Shown here: positions 11,148 to 22,806 of the stretch, one piece after another
Layout: the number at the start of each line of letters is the position of its first letter
Position numbering within the stretch: position 1 is the first letter of the stretch
From: Adineta ricciae
Taxonomy: Eukaryota > Rotifera > Eurotatoria > Adinetida > Adinetidae
Reading direction: 5' to 3'
Length of the DNA: 64,000 nt
Assembly (NCBI GenBank): GCA_905250025.1
Contig: CAJNOJ010000098.1
Span: 279,107 to 343,106, forward strand
Notes under the pieces: generated by a model
Database searches by the model: none
Told to the model about the DNA's origin: nothing
Seen by the model: only the letters and a program-made list of their open reading frames with translations
Position numbers and translations under genes: made by a program

Positions 11148-12586
11148 ATGAATTTTGAAGATGACTTTAATTTTTTTAATGATTGTAAACCTATCAATTT
11201 AATAAATGACTGTGAAAAAGAAAATTTCAATTTTGATTTACCAATGTGCCATTCCACACCTTCATTGACTCGGTCGTATCAACTGCAACGGCCAATTGAT
11301 TGTCCATCAATGGAAAAACATTACGGTATTGTGACTTTCTCTGATTATCAATTGCCAATCATTTACCGGCTAATTAATGAAAGTTTCTATATTCCTTATA
11401 TTCGCTTTTCCTATGTTTTGAATATTTTTGAACGTTCATCATATAAAAAATTCACTGTTAATATTAATAATTTACCTGTTATCGAAATGACTCCAATCGA
11501 ACGCGTTTACTATGACGAAATCTCTCCATTTGTATCGGATTCTGACTGGTCTCATTATCAATTACTAAGTGTATCGGTATTCGATGGTGTTTTAGCAATT
11601 CTTAATCTTACGGAACACTTTCATTCGAATTCATCAGAAGAAAATGCTGAATGGCAAGAGGCAATGAATAGAGTACGACAAGCTGCACGTGATCGATGGA
11701 TTTTAGATGAGAAAGTCGTTTTAACAAGATTAGCCGAGCAAAAACAATTGAATCCAACTTGTATTTCATCGACGAGTATTGCCAAACGACGAGCTCTATT
11801 CGAACAACGTGTAAGATCCTTTTCTTCCATACCAAAACGACATTTTCTCGTTGATTTTCTTAGTTAGATCTTTCGATCATCGACGAAACCGGTGGTTTTC
11901 TTCAAATTGATTCTTACGTTTATCCTTTCGTGAAAAATCCATCCGATCAGCAAATCTACATTAACGTCGACGACATTCGACAAAACTGCATTCCAATTTC
12001 ATCTTGTCTCATATGTTATTCCAACGAAAACTCTCCGATGTACCGTGCCTACAGCATCCTAACTGAACATGCGCAAACAAATTCTCAATGGAGCGCAATT
12101 CATCATGACCGAACTCGTGATTTAGCCAAATATTTGCCATCGGGCAAGCGCATGGACGAGAATTTATGCAAAGAATTAGCTTTTGTTCGATTACAAACAG
12201 TTTTACATTTGTTTTTAACCAAATCTTTCAATTTACGTTTGCAATTCGTTCAGTTGTTCGAAACACCGTCGTTGAAAGACATAGAAATGAATTATAAGAC
12301 GAGTGTCGCTCGGCAATTCATTCTGATCGGAAAACGGCGAAGTGGTTTAGTCGATAATCAAACACCGTGTGTGATTTATTCGGAAAATAATCGAGAAATC
12401 GTCTCGATCCCGAGCGAACTCGCAACACAACGATCGATTAGCGATGACGAGCGTCTTTATCTGAATATGATTCTTCTTTACAACGGCCTTTGGAAGAATG
12501 TCTTGACAAAAAAGAAACAATGGTACTGGAAGGAGATTGGCGACGATGAAAAAGAAAATTTCAACATTGAAATCTTATCTATGTGA
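11148..12586 (+). CDS. Unrecognised protein of about 460 residues
   Basis: The start MNFEDDFNFFNDCKPINL is at 11148. One intron (about 11811-11861, GTAAGA..TTAG) joins EQR to LDLSIIDETGGFLQIDSY with the frame kept. The protein has an acidic N terminus, a helical middle (NRVRQAARDRWILDEKVVLT) and a C-terminal part with SSCLICYSNENSP and LYLNMILLYNGLWKNVL. There is no signal peptide or clear membrane span. Codon use and the long open frame on both sides of the intron support a real gene. I cannot name a domain. Confidence 0.7.
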
Positions 12587-12796
12587 TGTTCATTAACATT
12601 TCTTTTTGTCTTTTCTAATTGTATGCCGAACAATTCAAATGTAAATTTAATAAATCTGATGAAACTTTTTTGTTCTTAATTGTATCTTCGGGATCTCATT
12701 TGATTAAAGTCAGAAGCATTACACTCTTATCATTAAGTCAATAAAAGACACTTTGTGCAAGGTCTGACGTTGGTTGACACGCCCGTTTTCTTCGAT

Positions 12797-14599
12797 ATGA
12801 CAACAAAAGTCTCGTTTGAGAACTTGCCAAGTGAAATTCTTCTAAATATTTTGGATTATTTATCGACAAATGAGATTATCTATGCGTTTCTCTGTCTCAA
12901 ATCACAATTTCGACGGTTTTTATTCGAACATGAACGTTATTTAAATAATTATGAAATATCAATCGTCAACTACGGCTTCTATGAAAAGATTTTACCGATT
13001 TTCACTTTACGAGTTCGAAGTTTGACAATTCCGACCACTGACCTTTCCTTCTCATTGGATATCTTACCGAACTTACGAACTGTGATCATCTCTTCACCAT
13101 TTGGCTTATCTGATCAATCATTACAACGATTACTTTCCTCGAAACAGTTCCAAAGCCTACGAGTATTCAAGATCCAAAGTGAAAAATACTTAAAATCTCG
13201 ATCGTCTATACTCCGCGATAATTTCGAACATTATCTCTTCGCGAATATCTTTCAAAACCAAAACAAATTACAAATCTTTGAATGCGCATCATTAATCATC
13301 TTGTTCAGTCGAAAGACTGTCTCAAACTTCCACCGAAATCCTTCATTAACTTCCTTAACATTATATTTGAACGAATTTCGTGATATATTCATCGTTTTAC
13401 GCTACACACCGAATCTAATCCACTTAAATATCAAAACAACTTTATGTGTAATCCATCAGAAACACGAACAATGGTTCAACAACGATCAAACAAAACTTCA
13501 ACGATTGTATTTAACATTTGTTACCAAAGATTCCATACATGCAGAGTATATGACCAATAAACTGGATTTTCTTCATTTAGTTAGTGATATTAAGTTATTC
13601 TCTTCGACATTGACTTGTTTGTCGATGAATTTCATCGATTTGCAAATCTACAGTACTGATGAATTTCCATTCAATGGTCTAAAACTGCAACATCAATTGT
13701 TAGTGTCAATGACAGAATTGAAACAATTCCATCTCTATTCGAAAATTCAGCAACAATTTCTCGAGCCAGAAAGTGTCTTGGCAACATTTCAAGATCAATT
13801 TTGGTTCGATCGGAATTGGTCAATTGGTATGCATGGCAAATATTTGTATACGTTACCATTCCATTTTGATGAATTACACGATTTTCTCGATTTTGATCGT
13901 GTCAAATCGAATAACAATAAAATTCTCAATTCGTGTGGAATTTGGTCGAAAGTTAAACTCATTCAATTAGCTCGATCGAATAGATTCAATCTTGGACTCA
14001 TCAAACAAATGAAAATCAAGTTTCCGAGATTGAATGCCATACGATTTCTTTCTAGTGGCTTGTATAGTTATTCCGAAGTGTTGGAACAGACACATATCAA
14101 TGAAGATGAAATCTTAAGAAGCGTTTCGATTGTCGATCTGGAAGGCGGATCAATGGAGAATATAAAACAATGGTTAGTTTATGTGTTACCCAATGTTAAA
14201 CATCTCAGTCTGTCTTATACTGGACTTCCATCGACCAATAGTCAATTAGTTCCGATTTTGAATAGCAGAATCGAACGATTAGATATTATTGAACAAAGTA
14301 TCATCGAACAGATCAATCGAACCAATCGAACGTACTTCTCGAACGTGAAAGATCTTCGATTGATGATTTATAATGTTGACGGCAAGTTTCATTGGTATGT
14401 GAATACGCTGATGAAGATCTTGAGGAACTACAAACGTTTGAATATGTTACTCATATGTATTGTTGATGACGACAATGTGCAGACATTTCGCTCATCGGAG
14501 GCGGAATTAAGTAAAATTATCGAATATTTGAAAATGAACGGAATTGAGCGATACTTTCATATCAAACGACACCGAGAATCAGCAGTTTTTTATAAATAA
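12797..14599 (+). CDS. F-box protein with leucine-rich C-terminal region
   Basis: F-box proteins recruit substrates to SCF ubiquitin ligases. The start is MTTKVSFENLPSEILL at 12797. The F-box is N-terminal (FENLPSEILLNILDYLSTNE, then CLKSQFRRFL). About 540 residues with irregular leucine-rich spacing follow (LRVRSLTIPTTDLSF, LPNLRTVIISS, TPNLIHLNIKT, LPNVKHLSLSYTGLPS), as in LRR-type F-box proteins. It is intronless over 1.8 kb, unlike most neighbours. A related F-box gene lies at 40341-41425 on the other strand. An in-frame TTG extends the frame upstream, but the ATG just before the F-box is the natural start. Confidence 0.85.
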   Translation: MTTKVSFENLPSEILLNILDYLSTNEIIYAFLCLKSQFRRFLFEHERYLNNYEISIVNYGFYEKILPIFTLRVRSLTIPTTDLSFSLDILPNLRTVIISSPFGLSDQSLQRLLSSKQFQSLRVFKIQSEKYLKSRSSILRDNFEHYLFANIFQNQNKLQIFECASLIILFSRKTVSNFHRNPSLTSLTLYLNEFRDIFIVLRYTPNLIHLNIKTTLCVIHQKHEQWFNNDQTKLQRLYLTFVTKDSIHAEYMTNKLDFLHLVSDIKLFSSTLTCLSMNFIDLQIYSTDEFPFNGLKLQHQLLVSMTELKQFHLYSKIQQQFLEPESVLATFQDQFWFDRNWSIGMHGKYLYTLPFHFDELHDFLDFDRVKSNNNKILNSCGIWSKVKLIQLARSNRFNLGLIKQMKIKFPRLNAIRFLSSGLYSYSEVLEQTHINEDEILRSVSIVDLEGGSMENIKQWLVYVLPNVKHLSLSYTGLPSTNSQLVPILNSRIERLDIIEQSIIEQINRTNRTYFSNVKDLRLMIYNVDGKFHWYVNTLMKILRNYKRLNMLLICIVDDDNVQTFRSSEAELSKIIEYLKMNGIERYFHIKRHRESAVFYK

Positions 14600-15235
14600 A
14601 ATTTTCTCGTTATGTGTGAGAATATTATAACTGGAATCTACAGAGGTCGTGGAATTCCATACTTGCAATGATTACTTAGATGACTTCTGTTTTAAGAAAT
14701 ATCGTTGACTTTGTACTTTTATCGCAAATGTTTTAACGGTGAAAATAAGCATGAGAACGAAAACTCAGTGTTTTTTCCCATTATTTTTGTTCTTCAAATA
14801 TTCAGTGTTGATTCATTTCTCTTCTTCCTTGCAAAAAAAGCTGATGAAATATTGCTTTTTACTCTGAAGACTATAGTATTGTAGTTTCAGTCATATGTTG
14901 GAAATTTTCATGTAAAATGTTTGTTTTGCTTGATAAGGGTTGACTTTCTGTGTCGTTTTTTATCTTCACACTTTTTTATTTTAGTTAACTCCGCCTGCAT
15001 ATAAATACATGCTGCCCGAAGAAGATTACATCACTTTCACAACGTCGCATAAAACAACCCTTTGAATATCATAGCAGTTTTTTCGAATACATATTATGCG
15101 TCAACACTCACTTTTCTTTTACCTCGTTCTCGACTCCTCATATTACCACTCTCTCGTCTAGGAAGTAGAAACCCACGAGTCTTCGACCTGCAATCCCTGT
15201 ATCTAAAACTCAGTTCCTTTCCTTTTTAGATTCGA
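14600..15235. promoter_or_regulatory. Intergenic region with TATA-like element before the RING/PARG/PBZ gene
   Basis: No gene is seen. A TATA-like CATATAAATAC lies near 14998-15008. A pyrimidine-rich CCTTTTTAG (ends 15229) lies 6 bases before the ATG and could be a 5'UTR cis- or trans-splice acceptor. Confidence 0.4.
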
Positions 15236-18200
15236 ATGTCTAATTTTCAGATAGAAGAATGTGCAATATGTGAGGATCCGATAGATCCAAAGGATGATCT
15301 AGTGATAACCAGTTGTTGTCATAAGTTTCATCGCCAATGTGCTGAAAATCGTGTCAATCAGACAAATAAGACAGACTGTCGTATTTGTAAAGCACCTGAT
15401 GCTCTCACTGATGCACTTCAGCGTCAGGCTGACATCCAAGGAAGATGTTCCATATGCAATGTGATCTTGAATGAAAAACCAAATCTCATCACAACAAGTT
15501 GCCAGCACACATTTCACCTTATCTGCGCAGAAAAGCGTGTTTACGAAAGAAACCGACCAGAATGTCGTGTTTGCAATAAATCGATGGCCCTTGCCGATGC
15601 ACTCACTCAAAGCAAGCCTAAACCAGGACAAGAATGTTCAATATGTGAAAAACCGACCGAGGAAGAGGAGGACTTAATAGTAACCGGCTGTCGTCACACG
15701 TTCCATCGCATCTGCGCTGAGAATCGTCTGAATGAGAGAAACAAATCTGATTGTCGTGCTTGCCAAAAACCTCACGCAATTGCCGATGCTCTTCATCCAC
15801 CGGCAATTAGTACTGAAGGCGAATGTTCAATATGTGAGGACCCTTTAAATCATCTGTTGGTCACAAATTGTCGTCATTCATTTCATCACGGCTGTGTTCG
15901 AAAATTAGTCAATCAAGAGAAAAAGACTGACTGTCATGTTTGCTATAAACCTGGTGCACTTGCCGAAGCTCTGAATAAAAAACCAGATATTCCAATATCC
16001 AGTAGTGCTCACAATACTTCCATAGAAAATCAGTCGGAACAGAACGTAAGTGAAGTCTTTTGTAGGGGTGAAATGAGGGTGAGGGGAAGCGTCATAACAT
16101 CATGATTCATTGAAACATCGATTTATTGGAGTATAATACTTGAATTCAACTTTCGAATTTGATATTGCGTAAGCTTTAGTAGAAATCGAGCGGTAAATGA
16201 GAAAGTTGATCAGTGAGGTTTTTTTTTCGAAGTTCATTTGCTGCTAAACAATCTGTACACTGGGCATAACACCTCTGCGGATAAGAAATCTCCAAATATA
16301 ATTTTTCTCTTTTAGCTTGAAGCAAGTGGATATGCCGAGCAGCAATCGAGTGTTCAAGACAAAAGTGAAGTCGTGAAAACGAAGGAGAAGTGGAGATGTG
16401 AACATTGCACACTCACTAATGACCCATCCACTAATCGCTGTAGTTCATGTGGAAAAGTGCGATATATGCGCGCCATGCCAGTAGACGAAACGGATGAACA
16501 GAAAACTGACAGATGTAAGCATAAAATCATTGGCGATAGTGAGGACATCAATACATTCAGATGTTCAATCTGATATTTTCTAACAGTCAGAATTTCCAGA
16601 TCGTTATTATAGGCTCTAAACTTGAATCTGCAGAGTAAATGAAATGTTTCGGAGGACTGAAAATGCCATCATTCTATTTTGTGTTTAGCATCTGCCAAAT
16701 CTACTTTGGCTCGATCAATATCACTCGAGAAAATTTATCTGTACGTAATGGATATACCATTACTCAACATGAGTGACTCGCAACTCGCAACTCTAATTGA
16801 TCAACGTCTTAAAACATTTCGAATCTCACTCCTCGATGTTCAATGCTACTCAAAATTAGGAATTGGGCGTATTCGTGTGCAAGACAACGAGACATGTCAG
16901 CATTTAACTGAAGAGGTTGGAAGACTAGCACTTAACCCACAGGATGCATCAGCCACTATCCTTTTCACCAAAACATTCACTTATGTCTCTTACATTGTTC
17001 TTACCGCAGCCGGTCAACACGATGATATAGTTTGGCCCAAACCAGAGAGGCTCATGCGTCGATATAGAGAAATCTACTCAGACGAGGCGCTACAATCGTG
17101 CGAACAGGTTGATATTCAATTTCCTAATATATATCGTGTTGTTCTTTCATCATATAATGAATTAGGTGAAATCCTTAACAATCGGGATTTCACCATTGAT
17201 GGTAATTTAATTGCTGACGTTCATCTCGGGTCGGAGTGTAGTTATCTCGAAAATGTCCCAAAATCAATCTCTGATGATGACATTCGAGAAGCAATCAAGA
17301 AAGCCATAGGACAAGTAGAACCCATTTCCACATCAGATCTTTACATTCAGATCAATAAACAAACGAATAATGTTTGTTTGATTGCTTCCAATACGGCTCG
17401 CAAATTATCAACTAAATCCATCTATCTTGGACAACAGCCAATTATAACAACGGAAAGTCTGTCACTCTGCCTGTTTATTCGCGCTGATAAGGAAACATGT
17501 GATAAAGACACTATTGTTCAACACGATGCATTCAAGAGCAAAGCACGATTTAAGAAACAACGTGCAGATGGTCTGATTGTAGAAATAACAGACAAAGCTG
17601 TATTCAATGAATGTGTCAAACGTGGACTTTTACGTATTGGTGATCATAGATTTCTATTGGAAATATACAATTCATCTAGCGATCCGGATGAGTGCGAAAT
17701 TGATGCTGATACGTGGCTCAAAACAGACATGCTTCGGTACACGGCAGATATCATGAAATTTGTTCCAGATCGACATCACAAGATTTTCCGTCTTAGATGG
17801 AATGCCACGAATTGGCTAGACGAATTTCAGCGAGTAAAACAAGGCAGTCTGACTACTAGAAACGCATCACAAATCGAACAGAATGGAAATATGACATTTG
17901 ATGACTTGCGACATCGCCTCCGGGTAACTGTTATGCTCAACACCATTGGAATAATCTTTAAAAAAAGTTACATGATAGATGATCGAGAAATTAAATTAAA
18001 TTTAAATCCAAACATGCAAACGATTATTTACAATAAACAGTCAACGCTAGCCTTGGCAGGACCGATGCCCTTGAAAAAGTTTCCTTTCAGCAGAACTAAG
18101 GTTTCAGTAGTCAAGAAGGATTGCGTTGTTGTTTATGAGGAGTTGACAAAGCAAGGGAAAAAGCCGCTTCTTTTGAATATGGCCAGTGCAACCAGTCCTG

Positions 18201-21200
18201 GTGGTGGTTATCGAAAAGGTGATGGAGCACAAGAAGAAAACCTCTTCCGACGATCGGACTATATTCGAAGCCTCGATGTTGGTCTAGATCAGTATATCGA
18301 CAATTCATCTGAACGATCGAGTTGCACGTCGACATGCAATCTTGATGCGTCGTACGATGCACGCAACATGTATCCCATGGATACGTATGGTGCTATTTAT
18401 ACATCAGGTTTAACGTTTTTCCGTCGACCTGAAGACGAAGGTTATGCTTTCATGGAAGTACCCTTGACAGGAGTGTGCGCGTTGGCCATGGCTGCCTATC
18501 GAGATCCAGAATTAGATGGGAACATGTTAGCATCAAAGCCGGCAGTTAGAACGCGACGAAAGGTTGAGAGTATTTTCTCGATTGCCTATCACCATCAGCA
18601 TGATTGTTTAGTTCTATCAGCCCTCGGCTGTGGGGCTTTTAGAAATCCACCCAAACACATTGCACAAATCTTTCGCTCAGTTATCGAACAATACGCTGGA
18701 TTTTTCGAGTCTATCGTCTTTGCGATTATTGATGATCATAATACAGGACAAGCTCTGAACAAGGAAGGCAACTTTCAACCATTTTACGACGAATTAAATG
18801 ACAAATCAATAGAACCATATCCATTAAACCATCAAGCTAATATAATATTTGGTCCTTATCGTTTTTCATCCGATGGTGTGAATGTATGCGATGTCTCAAT
18901 ATCTGGCCAGGCTCCCTGCAACTTTGGTGCTAAATGTAGTCAAATGTATGATCCTCAACATGAGAATGAATTTTCTCATCCACCATTATGTATTCAACAG
19001 TTGACACAGGGTTCATGCTCGCAAAAAACTGATGCAGTTCACACAGCGTCATTTGTTCATTCCGAACCATGTAAACATGGTGCACAATGTCGGGATATTG
19101 ACGACGAAGAGCACAGTCGAAGATTTGAACATCCTTCGTTTTGTCCAGCTGGTGGCGTGTGTCAAAATACAACTGAAACGCATGAGAAGCAATATCGTCA
19201 TTTACCACTGTGCAAAGATAGTCACAAATGTTTGGAGTTTAAAAAAGGAAATTCAGCTCACTGTAGTACATGTCGTCATTACATGCCTGTTTGTAAACAT
19301 GCACAACACTGTACCAATTTTCACAATAGAGATCATATGAACAACTACAAACATACGTTTCCAACCCCATGTCCTTGGACACCATATAACTGTCAGTTTC
19401 ATGGCGAATTAACACAGAGCTCGAATGGCGGAAAAGCTTCTCATGTCGCTCATCAACACTGTGCTGATTATGGTCATGTTTGTGTGTTTGGTAGAAATTG
19501 TCATGATCCAAATGCATGGCACGAGGAAAAAGTCATTCACGTTCCTCGTAAACTATGTAAATATGCCGATAAATGCAATAAGCTCAACCAAGAAGATCAT
19601 TTGAATTCCTTTACACATCCAAACATTCGCGATATACGTATCGCATGTAAAAATGGTGACAAATGTGATGAACGAAGTGACATAAGCCATTTAGCAAGAT
19701 ACCGTCATGCAATGACCTTTACGGACAGTGGTGTAGTCAAGTACTTCCACTTGAACAAAGATATTAACTTCGTACAAAATCAAAGCGATAATATTAAACG
19801 CGTTTTAGCTTATGCTGAAAAACAAAATTGGAAAGACTTTTCGATGAAGTCTATTGCTGTGGAAATCATAGATTGGATACGGACGATCCAACCCGTTCAT
19901 CGTTGTAAAGGGGATATATTCGAGTCCATCATTCTTCACGGTCATCTTATGAGTCTCGAGTATATGGATAAGCTAAGCAAACCAGCATTTGTTGCAAATT
20001 CAATTCTTCAACATAGTCAAATTCGACAAATAGAACGTTTGAAAATACCTGAATGTGCAAACAATGCCAAAGGATACATAACGGCTTTGGTTACTGATAT
20101 TTATGCAAAAGCTGGCTTTTTAAAAGCTTACGCAGGTGATTTAACTGGTACACTTACAGCGCATACCGATAATGCTGCCTATTTAGAAGACTGTGAGGAA
20201 CAGATCAAAAGCAAAGGACATGTGCTCTCAGTTCAACTCAACAATCCGCAAGATATGAACATTATTCGTGCAAAAACTAAACAAATAGCTGAGGCTTCCA
20301 TCAAACTGAGTTCGAATAAGACTGGTATCGGCTATGAAGTCGATAAAAAGTTGGGAACCAACAAAACGATTTTTAGCATCTTAGGTCCGCATACTGGTCA
20401 CTACTATGGAGATATAGTTCTTGTTCTCAAACGTGAAATCCTTCATCATCCTGACGCAAATTTCTCTATTCAAGCAGGGACCTCCTATTTCAGTGGAAAC
20501 TGTTACAGCTGGCGTCCATGGTTTGGCACTGCTCCAAATCCAAAAGTGGATGCGACACAGATCGATCTATTTCATAAAACCAAAATGCATGCTTCCGTAT
20601 CTGGTTATGAATATGCCACCGCTCTCGAGCTTATCGCCGTAACAAGCCATAAGTCAAAGCTAAAACCATCAGAAGTTGATCTTGATAAGGTTCTTGAACG
20701 ATGGAACACAGTAGATTCGCACGAAGTCATCGAAGCTCATCTGCCTCAACTGATCCCATTAGATTATATTGAACATATTTATATGCCAAAAACTGTACAT
20801 CAAGCTCTGACGGAAGATACACGTAAAATAGTGGACGATCTTTTCAAAGATTGTCTCACTGTTTCAGACAAGAGCCCTGACGAGTATAAAAAGTTTATTA
20901 TAACTGAACTCACCCAACGATTTCGTCCAGATGGTCGTGGAACAGTATCTCGTCCTATTCGTGGTGCTTGTTTGACAATACCGGCAACGAACTTAAATGA
21001 TCATTATGTTGTACCATTGACCATTTCACAAGCAGAAGAACAATACCGTCATAACGATCCAAGTATAACCGAAGACAGCACAGTTTACATCTATTGGCAG
21101 CTTATGAATGGAGATATGATGTTGACATTATCTGCTACAAATATTGATACACATGACAACGCGACAAAACATTCTTGTTTAGTTTGTTATGTTGCTCCAA

Positions 21201-22415
21201 AACCAGTGTTTTATCCATCCGATGGTCTCGAATATCATGAACAAATATCATACTTGAACAGTGGCCAACCGTTTGAACATTCAGTGTTTCTCAAAGAGAA
21301 GAGATTTGCAGGAAAATCTACGGATTTCTATATGGGATGTAACACCGATGATATTATGACACTCTGTCTAGAAATCCAACGTGCAACTGGAACAGTTAGT
21401 CTTTATCATGCTGGACCAAACGCTATCTACAATCATCAAAAGATCTTCTGCAAATTTCTCAGACATGAACTTAATACAAAAAAATTAGAATTCATACACG
21501 TAAGCGCCGGAAATGGAACTGTGCCGGTTCGAAATTTGATTGTAACATTCAAAAAGCAAGAAGATCTACATCCAACATTCGATGAAGATTTCGTTAAAGA
21601 TGATTCGCTCATGACTCAGAAAGAATCAACGAAAGTGACAATTAATAAACCACAAACACCTCCTCCTCGACCAGATGATAAAAACACGACTTCATATAGT
21701 TTTGCGGCATCTGCTGTGAGTCACTTAAAGGATATTTTCTTTGGCACTGGTGACAGTTCATCATTGAAACTGTGCCCTAAGGGCATTAATTGCTCCATTC
21801 AATTCTCGGACAATGCAAACACACACAACTCACAGTGGCTGCATGCCTGTCGCTTCGCTGAGCTTTGTCGAAATCCCGAGCCTAACCTAAGTCATCCTCG
21901 AATACCACGTGATCTGCCTTATTGTACCTCCGGTGCACATTGCAAACAAATTTGTGAACCGGTGCATCGATCTCGTTATGTTCACATAGGTTTACCGTTC
22001 TATCTGATTCCATGTCGAAAAAAGAAGAACTGCAAGGATGACTCCGATGATCATCGAAAGAAATATTCACATGACGAAGAAGAATTGAAAGAAATTAACG
22101 AACAGCTTCTCAAAGGTAAAACATATCGATCTTCATTAATTGTAATTATTTAAAAAATTTTTACATACAGTTTTACCTGAACAACTAACAAAGGGCAGTC
22201 CACGGCCGTCAGATCAAAGAAGTACGTCCGTTCAACACACACCATGTAGATATGGCGCAAAATGTCGTGATGTAACAGATCCGCAACACTGCGACAAATA
22301 CTCCCATCCTCCTGGCACGGAGAAAAAAGATAATCGTATTATTTGCAAATATGGTGCTAAATGTCATGAAATTACAGATAATCATCGAAGAAAATACTCC
22401 CATCCTTCAACTTAA
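15236..22415 (+). CDS. Giant RING x4 - RanBP2 zinc finger - PARG-like - PBZ-array protein (copy 1)
   Basis: About 2,226 residues in four exons (15236-16045, 16316-16514, 16689-22115, 22171-22415) with matching phases. Residues 9-51, 71-113, 134-176 and 197-236 are four RING-type fingers (CAICEDP, CHKFHRQC, CRIC). A RanBP2-type finger follows (WRCEHCTLTNDPSTNRCSSC), a fold that can bind ubiquitin or RNA. Around residue 840 is a PARG-like domain of the DUF2263/TIGR02452 type, with SPGGGYRKGDGAQEENLF giving GGG-x7-QEE, plus YGAIYTSGLTFFR and LSALGCGAFRNPP. Residues about 1080-1345 are nine or ten PBZ-like fingers (CKHGAQCRDIDDEEH..FEHP). Residues about 1350-1990 are an unassigned domain. More PBZ-like fingers end the protein (CKYGAKCHEITDNH..YSHP). 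Family knowledge suggests poly(ADP-ribose) binding and hydrolysis, with E3 potential. The RINGs could be a separate gene if the 270-base first intron is wrong. Confidence 0.82.
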
Positions 22416-22806
22416 TAATCGAAAAACAAGCGAGCAGACGCGATGAAAACCCTAGTAAACACGAAGCAAATATATTTGAATGTTTTGAATGAGAATATAC
22501 GTTTGCTCCTTAGAATTTCTTTTATTAAGACTAGTTCATCGTGTACTGCAGATTGTGCTCTTATATTTTTAATGAAACAACACAAAACCTAAATAAAATG
22601 CAACACCTGTGAATTTCATAGTCCGTCTCTATATTAGTTCCATTGAGATCTCCCGCTACACGATGAATATTTCGCTTTGGAAATATCACTTGGGGATACC
22701 GTTCTTCTTTCTGTTGAACAGGATTCGACTAAACATATTGTATATATGTATAATCTTTTCTTTTTCTTCCAGATTTGAAATATTTAAAGTGTCTCATATC
22801 CTGAGG
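22416..22806. other. Intergenic region and probable 5'UTR of copy 2
   Basis: This lies between the tandem paralogues. A strong acceptor-like TTTTCTTCCAG (ends about 22771) precedes the copy 2 ATG, fitting a 5'UTR cis- or trans-splice. Nothing else is seen. Confidence 0.4.

Noticed and set aside
22609-22806. N-terminal extension of giant copy 2
   Set aside because: Contains an acceptor-like tract right before the ATG and hydrophobic filler unlike the paralogue.
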